Of a DNA stretch of 7,467 nt, positions 1-6,032 are shown piece after piece; positions within the stretch are counted from its first letter, which is position 1, and each line of letters starts with the position of its first letter. The stretch covers positions 1-7,467 of the forward strand of contig DAOVEW010000035.1 of assembly GCA_030668755.1 (NCBI GenBank), given 5' to 3'. Under the pieces are notes generated by a model that was not told the origin of the DNA, made no database searches, and saw nothing but the letters and a program-made list of their open reading frames with translations. The position numbers and the translations under genes are program-made. This DNA is from Bacillota bacterium (GTDB lineage: Bacteria > Armatimonadota > Hebobacteria > Hebobacterales > Hebobacteraceae).

Positions 1-28
1 CAATTTCCTTGCTTTTTCCCCAAACCCC

Positions 29-48
29 TTGACACCGCATGGTATAAT
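29..48 (+). promoter_or_regulatory. Promoter-like site reading into the 3' end of the ECF ATPase gene
   Basis: The sequence shows a perfect TATAAT at 43-48 preceded by TG at 40-41, which makes an extended -10 element (TGN-TATAAT). A perfect TTGACA sits at 29-34, but the gap to the -10 is only 8 bp, far too short for a normal sigma-70 -35/-10 pair, so only the extended -10 could work as drawn. Transcription from it would start near 55 and run rightward, antisense to the end of the minus-strand ATPase gene; no plus-strand gene follows it. It lies in the only AT-rich stretch of the left edge (1-50). It could be an antisense RNA promoter, a relic with a deleted spacer, or chance. The rest of 1-88 shows no convincing gene or terminator. 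Confidence 0.3.
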
Positions 49-88
49 GAACCGGGCGAAGCGGCCGGGAGTCTGCAGGGCGCCTATC

Positions 89-1798
89 CTACCGAAGGGC
101 CTCCAGCAGCTCCTCGAGGGTGAGCGCGGCGGCGCCGAGGAGCTGGGAGAGGCGAACGACCTGGGGCGGGATGATGGCGGCCTGGCGGAGGGTTTCGGTC
201 TGGGAGAAGGCGGCGCGGGTGGGTGCGTCGAGGATAATTCTGCCCTCCTGCATGACGATCACGCGGTGGGCGTACTCGGCGGCCAGCCACATGGCGTGAG
301 TGACGAGCACGATCGTGTGGCCGCGGCGATTGAGGTCATCGATAAGGGCCATCATTCCGCGGGACTCGCGAGCATCGAGGCCGGTGGTGGGCTCGTCGAA
401 GATGAGAAGATCGGGGCGGCCGGCGAGCACAGAGGCCACCGCGACGCGCTGACGCTCGCCCTTGGTGAGGGAGAAGGGATCGTCTTCCTCGCGGCCGGAG
501 AATCCCACCGCAGCGAGCGATTCTGAGACGCGGGACGCGACTTCGTCTGGGTCGAGGCCGAAGTTCCGGGGAGCGAAGGCGACTTCTTCGGAGACGGTCG
601 GGGCGAAGATCTGGTGGTCGGGATTCTGGAAGACGTACCCGACGCGCTGGGCGAGCGCGCGGAGGGTCTGCGAGCGCGTCGGCTCTCCGTCGATGAGGAC
701 CTCTCCCTGGGTGGGCCGAAGAAGGCCGTTGAGGTGCTTGACGAGGGTGGTCTTGCCGGAGCCGTTCTGTCCGATGATAGCGACGTAGTCGCCGCGGCGC
801 AGCGTGAGGGCAACATCGCTCACAGCGGGATCGCCGCCCTCATAGGAGTGTGTCAGATTCCGTACCTCGACGATCGGGTCACCATACTTCTGGGCGCGTG
901 CCGCGTCGCGGGCCGCCCAGGCTGCGGCGGCCTCGTCGGGAATCTGCAGGCCGCGCCGCCGGAGGAGTTCCGCGGCCTGCGCCTCGCGGCAGGGGCGCTC
1001 GTCCAGGTCCAGCGCCCGGAAGAGCGCGGTGGAGGCAAGAGCCATGACGCCGTGCTGGGCGAGGAGGTCGGGGTCTGAAAGGATGCGGTCGGGGGAGTCG
1101 AGGGCGGCGGGACGGCCCTCGGCGAGCAGGAGAACGCGGGTTGCGCGTAGGGCCTCTTCGGGGTCGTGGTGGGCGAAGACGACGGCGCGCTTGGCGGACG
1201 CAGCAGTGAGCGAGCGAGCGATGTCGAAGACGACGGACTTCCCCGCGGGGTCCAGGTCACTGGTCGCCTCGTCAAGCACGATGACTGCAGGGTCGGTGGC
1301 GAGGGAGGCGGCGATGGCGAGGCGCTGCTTCTCTCCGCCGGAGAGGGAGGCCGGCCGGCGATGCGCGAATGCGGAGAGGCCGACCAGCGAGAGCAAGCGC
1401 TCGACGCGGGCGTGGATCTCGGCGCGGGGCAGCCCGAGGCTTTCGGCGCCGAAGGCGACCTCGAGCGCAACGTTGGTGGCGAAGAGCTGGGACTCGAAGT
1501 CCTGAAAGACAAGCCCCACGCGGCGGGCGCAGTCGGCGACGCGCAGGTCTTTTGTGTGCCGGCCGAGCACGTGGACCTCGCCCTGGAAGTCGCCCTTGAC
1601 GAAGTGGGGGATGATGCCGTTCAGGCAGCGGCAGAGGGTTGATTTGCCGGCCCCGCTGGCGCCCATGACGACGAGGAGTTCGCCGGGCGAGAGTTCGACG
1701 GTGATGCCCCGCAAGGCTGGACGCTCCGCGTCCTGGTAGGTGAAGCGCAGGTCGCGGGCGGTGAGGAGAGAAGTGTGTCGGGACGAGTCCGGTTGCAT
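89..1798 (-). CDS. ecfA: Fused ECF-type ABC transporter ATPase (EcfA1-EcfA2-like, two nucleotide-binding domains)
   Basis: This 569-residue protein carries two complete ABC ATPase domains in one chain and should power an energy-coupling-factor importer for a vitamin, metal ion or thiamine precursor, working on the inner face of the membrane with an EcfT scaffold and a substrate-binding S subunit. Domain 1 (about 11-240) shows Walker A GASGAGKST 46-54, Q-loop Q99, signature LSGGE 152-156, Walker B ending D176-E177, D-loop SDLD 180-183 and the H-loop histidine at 210/211. Domain 2 (about 309-540) shows GQNGSGKTT 344-352, Q392 in FQNPDHQ, a divergent signature LTKGE 445-449, Walker B D469-E470 and H502. 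Q-loop contexts of the FQDFESQLF and FQNPDHQIF type are typical of ECF ATPases. The ATG at 1798 fits the domain boundary; there is no Shine-Dalgarno sequence because the predicted mRNA begins only about 5 nt upstream. No S or T subunit lies in the window; the region left of position 1 is the expected site. The substrate cannot be told from the ATPase. Confidence 0.9.
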   Translation of the reverse strand: MQPDSSRHTSLLTARDLRFTYQDAERPALRGITVELSPGELLVVMGASGAGKSTLCRCLNGIIPHFVKGDFQGEVHVLGRHTKDLRVADCARRVGLVFQDFESQLFATNVALEVAFGAESLGLPRAEIHARVERLLSLVGLSAFAHRRPASLSGGEKQRLAIAASLATDPAVIVLDEATSDLDPAGKSVVFDIARSLTAASAKRAVVFAHHDPEEALRATRVLLLAEGRPAALDSPDRILSDPDLLAQHGVMALASTALFRALDLDERPCREAQAAELLRRRGLQIPDEAAAAWAARDAARAQKYGDPIVEVRNLTHSYEGGDPAVSDVALTLRRGDYVAIIGQNGSGKTTLVKHLNGLLRPTQGEVLIDGEPTRSQTLRALAQRVGYVFQNPDHQIFAPTVSEEVAFAPRNFGLDPDEVASRVSESLAAVGFSGREEDDPFSLTKGERQRVAVASVLAGRPDLLIFDEPTTGLDARESRGMMALIDDLNRRGHTIVLVTHAMWLAAEYAHRVIVMQEGRIILDAPTRAAFSQTETLRQAAIIPPQVVRLSQLLGAAALTLEELLEALR

Positions 1799-1809
1799 GG
1801 CGTGAGGGC

Positions 1810-1838
1810 ATTATAGCATACGGCCTTGGGCCGGCAGG
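1810..1838 (-). promoter_or_regulatory. Extended -10 promoter of the ECF ATPase gene (near-leaderless transcript)
   Basis: Read on the minus strand, a perfect TATAAT occupies 1815 down to 1810 and is preceded by TG at 1818-1817 (TGC-TATAAT, a full extended -10). The hexamer at -35 distance (1838-1833, CCTGCC) is poor, as is common for extended -10 promoters. Initiation about 7 nt downstream falls near 1803, leaving some 5 nt before the ATG at 1798. That predicts a near-leaderless mRNA and agrees with the lack of a Shine-Dalgarno sequence there. It also rules out a classical vitamin riboswitch in the leader of this gene. Confidence 0.6.
1821..1833. repeat. Small palindrome (CGGCC-TTG-GGCCG) inside the ATPase promoter
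   Basis: CGGCC at 1821-1825 is mirrored by GGCCG at 1829-1833 around a 3-nt centre. It sits just upstream of the ATPase -10 element, between it and the -35 position, so it is outside the predicted transcript and would act as DNA, for example as a repressor half-site pair. Five-bp arms in GC-rich DNA arise often by chance, so the call is weak. Confidence 0.25.
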
Positions 1839-1854
1839 AATTGGAGTCCGCGCG

Positions 1855-1928
1855 GCGAGGGTGTGACTGGTCCTCTTGGGTCAGGTGGTCCGGGCGCCGC
1901 GTCTGGCCGCCGCCGTTGACACCCTCGC
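1855..1928. repeat. 10-bp inverted repeat spanning the divergent promoter region
   Basis: GCGAGGGTGT at 1855-1864 is the exact reverse complement of ACACCCTCGC at 1919-1928, with 54 bp between the arms. The right arm overlaps the last three bases of the response-regulator -35 box (1916-1921). The left arm lies about 52-61 bp upstream of the predicted ATPase transcription start. The placement suits a regulator that binds both arms and controls both divergent genes, perhaps by looping. This is inference from position only; a 10-bp match in about 200 bp of GC-rich DNA is uncommon but possible by chance. Confidence 0.35.
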
Positions 1929-1945
1929 GGGCCCCGTGATATACT
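1916..1945 (+). promoter_or_regulatory. Sigma-70-type promoter of the response regulator gene
   Basis: TTGACA at 1916-1921 matches the -35 consensus perfectly. TATACT at 1940-1945 matches five of six -10 positions and is preceded by TG at 1937-1938, an extended -10. The spacer is 18 bp. Transcription should start near 1952, giving a leader of about 55 nt before the ATG at 2007. The promoter is divergent from that of the ECF ATPase gene. Confidence 0.75.
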
Positions 1946-1974
1946 GGGCCGACACCAAGCAGACAAGCGAGACG

Positions 1975-1989
1975 GGCGCGCCGTGCGCC
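1975..1989 (+). other. Possible leader hairpin next to the ribosome binding site of the response regulator
   Basis: GGCGC at 1975-1979 can pair with GCGCC at 1985-1989 around a 5-nt loop. The stem ends 2 nt before the Shine-Dalgarno sequence at 1992-1998, inside the predicted mRNA leader. Such a stem could affect ribosome access or mRNA stability. There is no U-run after it, so it is not a terminator. Five GC pairs are easily found by chance in this base composition. Confidence 0.25.
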
Positions 1990-1991
1990 GC

Positions 1992-1998
1992 AGGAAGG
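1992..1998 (+). promoter_or_regulatory. Shine-Dalgarno site that fixes the response regulator start at 2007
   Basis: AGGAAGG lies 8 nt before the ATG at 2007. An in-frame GTG at 1983 lies upstream of this site and has no ribosome binding site of its own, so ATG 2007 is preferred. It also gives a normal receiver-domain N-terminus (MAQGKKVMAVDDE). Confidence 0.8.
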
Positions 1999-2006
1999 TC
2001 GGGAAT

Positions 2007-2420
2007 ATGGCACAGGGCAAGAAGGTCATGGCGGTTGACGATGAACGGCATATTGTCCGGCTTATCCAGGTCAACCTCGAGCGTGCCGGCTATCAGGTTG
2101 TCACGGCCTTCGACGGGCCCGAGGCGCTCAAGAAGATCGAAACCGAGAGACCCGACCTCGTTGTGCTCGACGTCATGATGCCCAAGATGGACGGGTTCGA
2201 GGTGCTCAAGCGTCTCCAGGCCAACCCTGAGACCCGCGAAATCCCCGTCATCATGCTTACCGCCAAGGCCCAGGACGCCGACGTCTTCCGCGGCTGGTCC
2301 TCCGGCGTCAGCGCCTATCTCACCAAGCCCTTCAACCCTCTCGAACTCATCACTTTCGTTAAGCGCATCCTCAGTGGACACGACGAGTACGACGAGGGCG
2401 AAAGGGTCTGGGAAGTATAG
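2007..2420 (+). CDS. Single-domain response regulator (CheY-like receiver)
   Basis: The 137-residue product is one receiver domain with no output domain. It has all the phosphorylation-site residues: acidic pocket D11-D12, phospho-acceptor D55 (in LDVMMPKMDG), switch threonine T85, aromatic Y104 and lysine K107 followed by PF. It should be a cytoplasmic phospho-relay or protein-interaction module activated by a histidine kinase encoded elsewhere; no kinase lies in the window. The tail after the last helix (about 123-137) is short, acidic and ends in VWEV, too short for a DNA-binding domain. It has its own promoter and a good Shine-Dalgarno site. The next gene starts 18 bp downstream, so the two probably form an operon. 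Function beyond 'receiver' (motility, phospho-relay or other) cannot be assigned. Confidence 0.93.
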   Translation: MAQGKKVMAVDDERHIVRLIQVNLERAGYQVVTAFDGPEALKKIETERPDLVVLDVMMPKMDGFEVLKRLQANPETREIPVIMLTAKAQDADVFRGWSSGVSAYLTKPFNPLELITFVKRILSGHDEYDEGERVWEV

Positions 2421-2438
2421 CCGAGAGCGCTCCCGCAC

Positions 2439-2657
2439 ATGACCGCTTCAGAGGAAACCAACGACAGTCAGTCCTGGCTGTGGCTCGCAGTCGCGGCAGG
2501 CGCCGCGCTCGGCGCCGTCGGTATTGCCTACCTCTTCTGGGAGCGTAATCCTACCTACCGACTCGACCGGCTGCTGCGGCGCTGCGAGGACCGCATCCAC
2601 AACATCGAGGATTCCCTCACCGAACTCGAATCCTCTCTCGTCCCGCCTCGCGACTGA
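2439..2657 (+). CDS. Small membrane-anchored coiled-coil protein, unknown function
   Basis: I do not recognise a named family for this 72-residue protein. It has a polar, acidic N-terminus (1-12), one hydrophobic helix at about 13-34 rich in Ala, Gly, Leu and Trp, then a charged amphipathic helix (about 39-68) with heptad-like Leu/Ile spacing (LDRLLRRC, IHNIEDSLTELESSL) that could form a coiled coil. The arginines just after the helix suggest that the C-terminal helix is cytoplasmic by the positive-inside rule. The ATG at 2439 follows the response regulator stop by 18 bp with only a weak GAGAG at 2423-2427. Codon use matches its neighbours, which supports a real gene despite its size. Context suggests co-expression with, and perhaps a membrane partner for, the response regulator; that link is inference. 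Confidence 0.75.
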   Translation: MTASEETNDSQSWLWLAVAAGAALGAVGIAYLFWERNPTYRLDRLLRRCEDRIHNIEDSLTELESSLVPPRD

Positions 2658-2682
2658 CCTCGCTTCCCCCGACCCACTCACG

Positions 2683-2710
2683 TTGACAAACACCACTACC
2701 CCGCTACAAT
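2683..2710 (+). promoter_or_regulatory. Strong sigma-70-type promoter of the moaA-led operon
   Basis: A perfect TTGACA at 2683-2688 is separated by 16 bp from TACAAT at 2705-2710 (five of six consensus positions). Transcription should start near 2717, about 30 nt before the moaA ATG. It sits in the 89-bp gap after the small membrane protein gene. It is the only promoter I can see for the five overlapping genes that follow. No terminator hairpin is visible between 2658 and 2682, so some read-through from the response-regulator operon is possible. Confidence 0.8.
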
Positions 2711-2746
2711 TGGACGCGGCCGCCTATCTCACTTGTGGGTCACATC

Positions 2747-3727
2747 ATGGACGTCTCTGGATCGCTCGTCGACCGCTTCGGTCGGCTCATAGACTACCTG
2801 CGGATATCTCTCACCGAGCGGTGCGATCTCCGCTGCGCCTACTGCCGCGCCGCGGAGGGCACCTGCGTCTCCCGCGCCGATGTGCTGACGGCCGATGACA
2901 TTCTCGCCATCGCGGAGGCCGCCGTCCGAGTCGGCGTGAAGCGCATACGTCTCACGGGTGGAGAGCCTCTCCTGCGCTCCGACCTGGCCGATATCGTCTC
3001 GCACGTCAGTCGCCTTCCCGGTGTCGAGGACCTCTCTCTAACGACGAACGGCCAGGCTCTTGCCTCGCAAGCCGAGCGGCTCGCCGCCGCCGGGCTCATG
3101 CGCGGCAACGTCAGCCTCGACTCCCTCGACCCACAAGTCTACTCTGCGATTACCGGCGGCGGCGACCTCGCCGCAGTCCTCAGGGGGCTCGACGCCGCCT
3201 TTGCTGTCGGGCTGGCCCCGGTCAAGGTCAACGTCGTGCTCGACTGCCCCGCCGCCCTCGAGCGAGCCCCCCTTTCGGCCTTCATCCGTCTCATCGCGCG
3301 GCGCCCCGTTCACGTGCGGTTCATCGAGGCCATGCCCACCTGCTCTCACGTCACGTACTTGCCAGCGGCCAGGCTCCTCGACGAGCTGTCGCGCCGCGGC
3401 TCGCTGGTCTCGGTGGCGGGCCCCGCCGGCGGGGGACCCGCTCGCTACTACCGCGTCGACGACGCTCCCGGCACCATCGGCGTCATCGCGCCCATCACCG
3501 AGCCCTTCTGCTCCCAGTGCAACCGCCTACGCGTCAGCGCCCGCGGCGAGCTGATGCCCTGCCTCTTCAGCCCTACAGGCCTGCCGCTCGCCGAGGCTTT
3601 GGGCGGGTCGCAGCCGACCGACGACATCGTCGCACTGCTCCGGGAGGCGGCCGCCGTCAAGCCTCGCCGCTACGGCGACATCGCCCTTCCTGCTCGCATC
3701 CATGCCATGCATGTCGTGGGCGGCTAG
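2747..3727 (+). CDS. moaA: GTP 3',8-cyclase MoaA (molybdenum cofactor biosynthesis)
   Basis: MoaA is a cytoplasmic radical-SAM enzyme that, in the first step of molybdopterin synthesis, turns GTP into 3',8-cyclo-7,8-dihydro-GTP, the substrate of MoaC. From ATG 2747 the product has 326 residues, normal for the family. It begins with the typical DRFGR-IDYLRISLT lead-in. The radical-SAM cluster is C26-x3-C30-x2-C33, the SAM-binding GGEP lies at 71-74, and the second, GTP-binding cluster is C255-x2-C258-x13-C272 in the usual CxxCNRLR context. The chain ends in Gly325-Gly326, the double-glycine tail known to be needed for catalysis. A GTG at 2735 is in frame but adds only four residues (VGHI); ATG 2747 fits homologues better, although neither start has a good Shine-Dalgarno site. 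No other molybdenum cofactor gene lies in the window. The stop codon overlaps the next start by one base. Confidence 0.95.
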   Translation: MDVSGSLVDRFGRLIDYLRISLTERCDLRCAYCRAAEGTCVSRADVLTADDILAIAEAAVRVGVKRIRLTGGEPLLRSDLADIVSHVSRLPGVEDLSLTTNGQALASQAERLAAAGLMRGNVSLDSLDPQVYSAITGGGDLAAVLRGLDAAFAVGLAPVKVNVVLDCPAALERAPLSAFIRLIARRPVHVRFIEAMPTCSHVTYLPAARLLDELSRRGSLVSVAGPAGGGPARYYRVDDAPGTIGVIAPITEPFCSQCNRLRVSARGELMPCLFSPTGLPLAEALGGSQPTDDIVALLREAAAVKPRRYGDIALPARIHAMHVVGG

Positions 3728-5076
3728 TGGAGGCGCGCAGCTCCGCCAACGGAGCTGGCCATCGCCACACTCGCTGGAACTTCATCGTCATCGTCCTCGA
3801 CGCCAGCTTCTTCGGCGCCGGCCTTGCTTTCCTGGACCCCGTCGCCGTACTGCCAGTGCTCATCGAAAGGCTGAGCGGCTCCGAGGTCATCGTCGGCCTC
3901 ATGTCCGCGCTCCAGCGCGCCGGGTGGATTGTGCCTCAGCTCCTGGGTGCAAGCATCGTGCTCCACCGCCCGCGCAAGAAGCCCTTTGTCGTCTACCCCT
4001 GCCTCCTCGGTAGGCTTCCCTTCCTGGCGCTCGCCATATTCTTCTGCATGCCCGGGGCAAGAGCTGATCTCCAGATGCTGCTGCTGCTGCTCATCGTGGC
4101 CTTCGCCTTCTTCTTCTTCACCGACGGCCTCATCGGGGTGCCCTGGCACGATATCATTGCTCGCACTATTCCCTCCGGTTTGCGGGGCCGTTTCTTCGGC
4201 AGCATCCAGTTCCTCGGCGGCATCCTCGCCATCGGAGCCGGCGCGGCCGTCCGCCGCGTCCTCGCAGACGAGACGATTCCATTCCCGCAGAACTACGGTC
4301 GCCTCTTTATCCTGCTCTTCATCTGCATGACCATCTCGACGTTCTTCCTCCTGCTCATTCGGGAGCCCCGGCCTTTCACCGTCGGCGAACGCCACTCGCT
4401 GCCGCAGATCATACGCGCCATCCCGGCCACCTTTCGCCGCTCTCCACTCCTTCTGCGGGTCATCATCGCCCAGAACATCTGCGGCATCGCCGGACTCGCC
4501 TTGCCCTTCTACGCGGTCTACGCGAACGTGCGGCTCGGCCTCCCACCCCACACCGGAGGTCTCTTCATCTGGGCGGCCATCGTGGGCTCTGTGTTCGCCA
4601 GCGTCATCTGGGCCTACCTCAACGATCGCCGCGGCTGCACCCGGGTCATCCGGGGGGTCGCCTATCTCGTGATCGCAGTTCCGCTGAGCGCGCTGCTCCT
4701 CCCGCATCTCGTCCGCGCCCTCGGCGTGCAGTCCGCCATGGCCTACATCTACGCGGTGGTCTTTCTCTTGAACGGCGCAACCTGGGGTGGCATGTGGATG
4801 GGCTTCACCAACTACGTCCTCGAGCTCGCTCCCGACGATGTCCGCCCCCTCTTCCTCGGCCTCAACTCGACCCTCGCGGCGCCGACCATCCTGATGCCCC
4901 TCCTCGGCGGCCTGCTCCTGGGCGTGATTTCCTATGAGCACCTCTTCGTCTTAGTTGCCGCCGCCGGTGTCCTGGCCGTCATCTACACCCGTCGGCTTCC
5001 GATGCCCCGCCCGCTCCCCCGTCCCACACCCGCCGCTGAGTCCGACCTCACAACCCCGCCGGAGGTTCGGCCGTGA
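3727..5076 (+). CDS. Major facilitator superfamily (MFS) transporter
   Basis: The 449-residue product is a polytopic inner-membrane protein with about 12 hydrophobic segments, the usual MFS size. It starts at GTG 3727, whose first base is the last base of the moaA stop (TAGTG), so translation is probably coupled. No strong Shine-Dalgarno site is present (GGGCGG at 3718-3723 is weak and close). The open frame extends upstream to 3517, but that part lies inside moaA and has no membrane character. The loop after helix 2 carries a basic HRPRKKP stretch, a degenerate form of the MFS loop 2-3 motif. The PWHD...IP...RGRFFG motif after a run of aromatic residues is typical of a group of uncharacterised bacterial MFS proteins. 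The tail after the last helix is rich in proline. Substrate and direction are unknown; its position next to moaA does not prove a link to molybdate or pterins. Confidence 0.88.
   Translation: MEARSSANGAGHRHTRWNFIVIVLDASFFGAGLAFLDPVAVLPVLIERLSGSEVIVGLMSALQRAGWIVPQLLGASIVLHRPRKKPFVVYPCLLGRLPFLALAIFFCMPGARADLQMLLLLLIVAFAFFFFTDGLIGVPWHDIIARTIPSGLRGRFFGSIQFLGGILAIGAGAAVRRVLADETIPFPQNYGRLFILLFICMTISTFFLLLIREPRPFTVGERHSLPQIIRAIPATFRRSPLLLRVIIAQNICGIAGLALPFYAVYANVRLGLPPHTGGLFIWAAIVGSVFASVIWAYLNDRRGCTRVIRGVAYLVIAVPLSALLLPHLVRALGVQSAMAYIYAVVFLLNGATWGGMWMGFTNYVLELAPDDVRPLFLGLNSTLAAPTILMPLLGGLLLGVISYEHLFVLVAAAGVLAVIYTRRLPMPRPLPRPTPAAESDLTTPPEVRP
5061..5065 (+). promoter_or_regulatory. Shine-Dalgarno site fixing the GTG start at 5073
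   Basis: GGAGG lies 7 nt before GTG 5073, inside the end of the MFS gene. It supports the GTG over the internal ATG codons at 5103 and 5109, which would remove the start of the conserved N-terminal segment. Confidence 0.75.
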
Positions 5077-6032
5077 CCGCCTCCGCCGCGGGCCTCCGCG
5101 CCATGGACATGGGCGACCTCCTCGACCGCGCGGTCGGCCACTATCGCCGGAACTTCATCACCCTCTTCGGCGTCTACGCCATCGGCTATGCCCCCTTCTG
5201 GCTGCTCGTCGGCATCTCCGCGCACCTGTTCTCCGGCGCCTTCCTGCGTCTGCTCGCCCTCGGCGCCCCGGCCGCGATTGAGGAGGCCGGCGTCGATCCG
5301 GCCTTGCTGGGTGTCGCCGGTTTCGTGGTGGTGCTCGTGGCCGCGATCTTCTTCGTCGAGCCGATTGTCACGGGCGCAACAGCTCGCGCCGTCTCCGATC
5401 AGATCCTGGGCCGGCCCGCCAGCATCCGGGGTGCATACTCCGCAGTGCGGCCCCGCACAGCCGCGCTGCTCTTGTCCTCCTTTCTCCGACTTGTCGCTGT
5501 CTACGGCGCCCACAGCATCGCCTCTTTCATCGCCTTCATCCCCGTCATAGTGGTCCCAGAGGTCGCTTCCGACGTCGTCGCAGGGATCGCCGTCGCCCTT
5601 CTCCAGCTCGGCGCCCTGCTCGCAGCCAGCATCATCTTCATCTACCTGCTGTTCATCGGCCAGGTGGTCGCCATCGAGAATCGCGGCACCGCCGAGGCCC
5701 TCACCCGCAGTTGGCGCCTCGTCTCCGGCCGGCTCTGGCGCACCAGCGGCATAGCCGGCATCCTCTTCTGGCTCGTCGCCGCCCTCACCAGCGCGTTCCA
5801 GCTCCCGCTGCTCACTGCCGTGCTGGTGTGGTGGCCCTGGGATGCCGCCCCCGAGAACCTGGCCACTATGGGCATCGTCGTCACAGCCGCGCTGGCCGCC
5901 ACCTCGCTGCTGGCCAGCCCCATCCTGTCCATTGGCACTACGTTCATCTACTACGACCTCCGCGTCCGGCGGGAGGGCCTCGACGTCGAGCTCATGGCCG
6001 CCAGCATCGGCGCGGGAGACGTGTCCGCATGA
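5073..6032 (+). CDS. Multi-pass membrane protein (glycerophosphodiester phosphodiesterase membrane-domain-like)
   Basis: The 319-residue product resembles the integral-membrane family that shares the membrane domain of some glycerophosphoryl diester phosphodiesterases; it has no catalytic phosphodiesterase domain. The N-terminus has the family lead (LRAMDMGDLLDRAVGHYRRNF, a short amphipathic segment). About six hydrophobic segments follow, near 30-53, 58-75, 82-106, 130-200 (likely two to three helices), 222-248 and 262-290. It ends with the conserved YYDLRVRREG at 293-302 and a short polar tail. It starts at GTG 5073, overlapping the MFS stop by 4 bases (GTGA), and its stop overlaps the next start (ATGA). 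Such proteins often lie next to DUF4129, DUF4350, MoxR and DUF58 genes, as here. Molecular function is unknown; a scaffold or membrane-organising role is a guess. Confidence 0.8.
   Translation: MTASAAGLRAMDMGDLLDRAVGHYRRNFITLFGVYAIGYAPFWLLVGISAHLFSGAFLRLLALGAPAAIEEAGVDPALLGVAGFVVVLVAAIFFVEPIVTGATARAVSDQILGRPASIRGAYSAVRPRTAALLLSSFLRLVAVYGAHSIASFIAFIPVIVVPEVASDVVAGIAVALLQLGALLAASIIFIYLLFIGQVVAIENRGTAEALTRSWRLVSGRLWRTSGIAGILFWLVAALTSAFQLPLLTAVLVWWPWDAAPENLATMGIVVTAALAATSLLASPILSIGTTFIYYDLRVRREGLDVELMAASIGAGDVSA

Noticed and set aside
1..40. Possible start of a minus-strand gene (ATG at 40-38, open to the edge), which could be the expected EcfT gene
   Set aside because: Only 13 codons are visible (MRCQGVWGKSKEI), there is no ribosome binding site, and the residues do not look like the start of an EcfT protein.
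29..526. A 165-codon plus-strand open frame beginning at the promoter-like site
   Set aside because: It lies opposite the second ATPase domain, is Gly/Glu-rich without a recognisable fold, and has no Shine-Dalgarno site. The strong ABC motifs on the other strand explain the openness.
1799..1870. Riboswitch upstream of the ECF ATPase gene
   Set aside because: The predicted transcription start leaves about 5 nt of leader, and no conserved riboswitch core is recognisable in the intergenic region.
3517..3726. N-terminal extension of the MFS protein from the upstream in-frame ATG at 3517
   Set aside because: The extension lies entirely inside moaA, is Arg/Pro/Ala-rich and lacks membrane character; the GTG at 3727 overlapping the moaA stop gives a normal MFS N-terminus.
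4075..4122. CTG and TTC triplet runs inside the MFS gene (simple repeat)
   Set aside because: They encode Leu and Phe runs of transmembrane helices in frame, and are too short to be a meaningful repeat array.
3724..4941. A 405-codon open frame on the minus strand opposite the MFS gene, highly acidic
   Set aside because: It mirrors the MFS gene codon for codon in GC-rich DNA; the product is a low-complexity Glu/Asp/Gly-rich chain with no domain, no promoter and no ribosome binding site, whereas the sense frame gives a clear 12-helix transporter.
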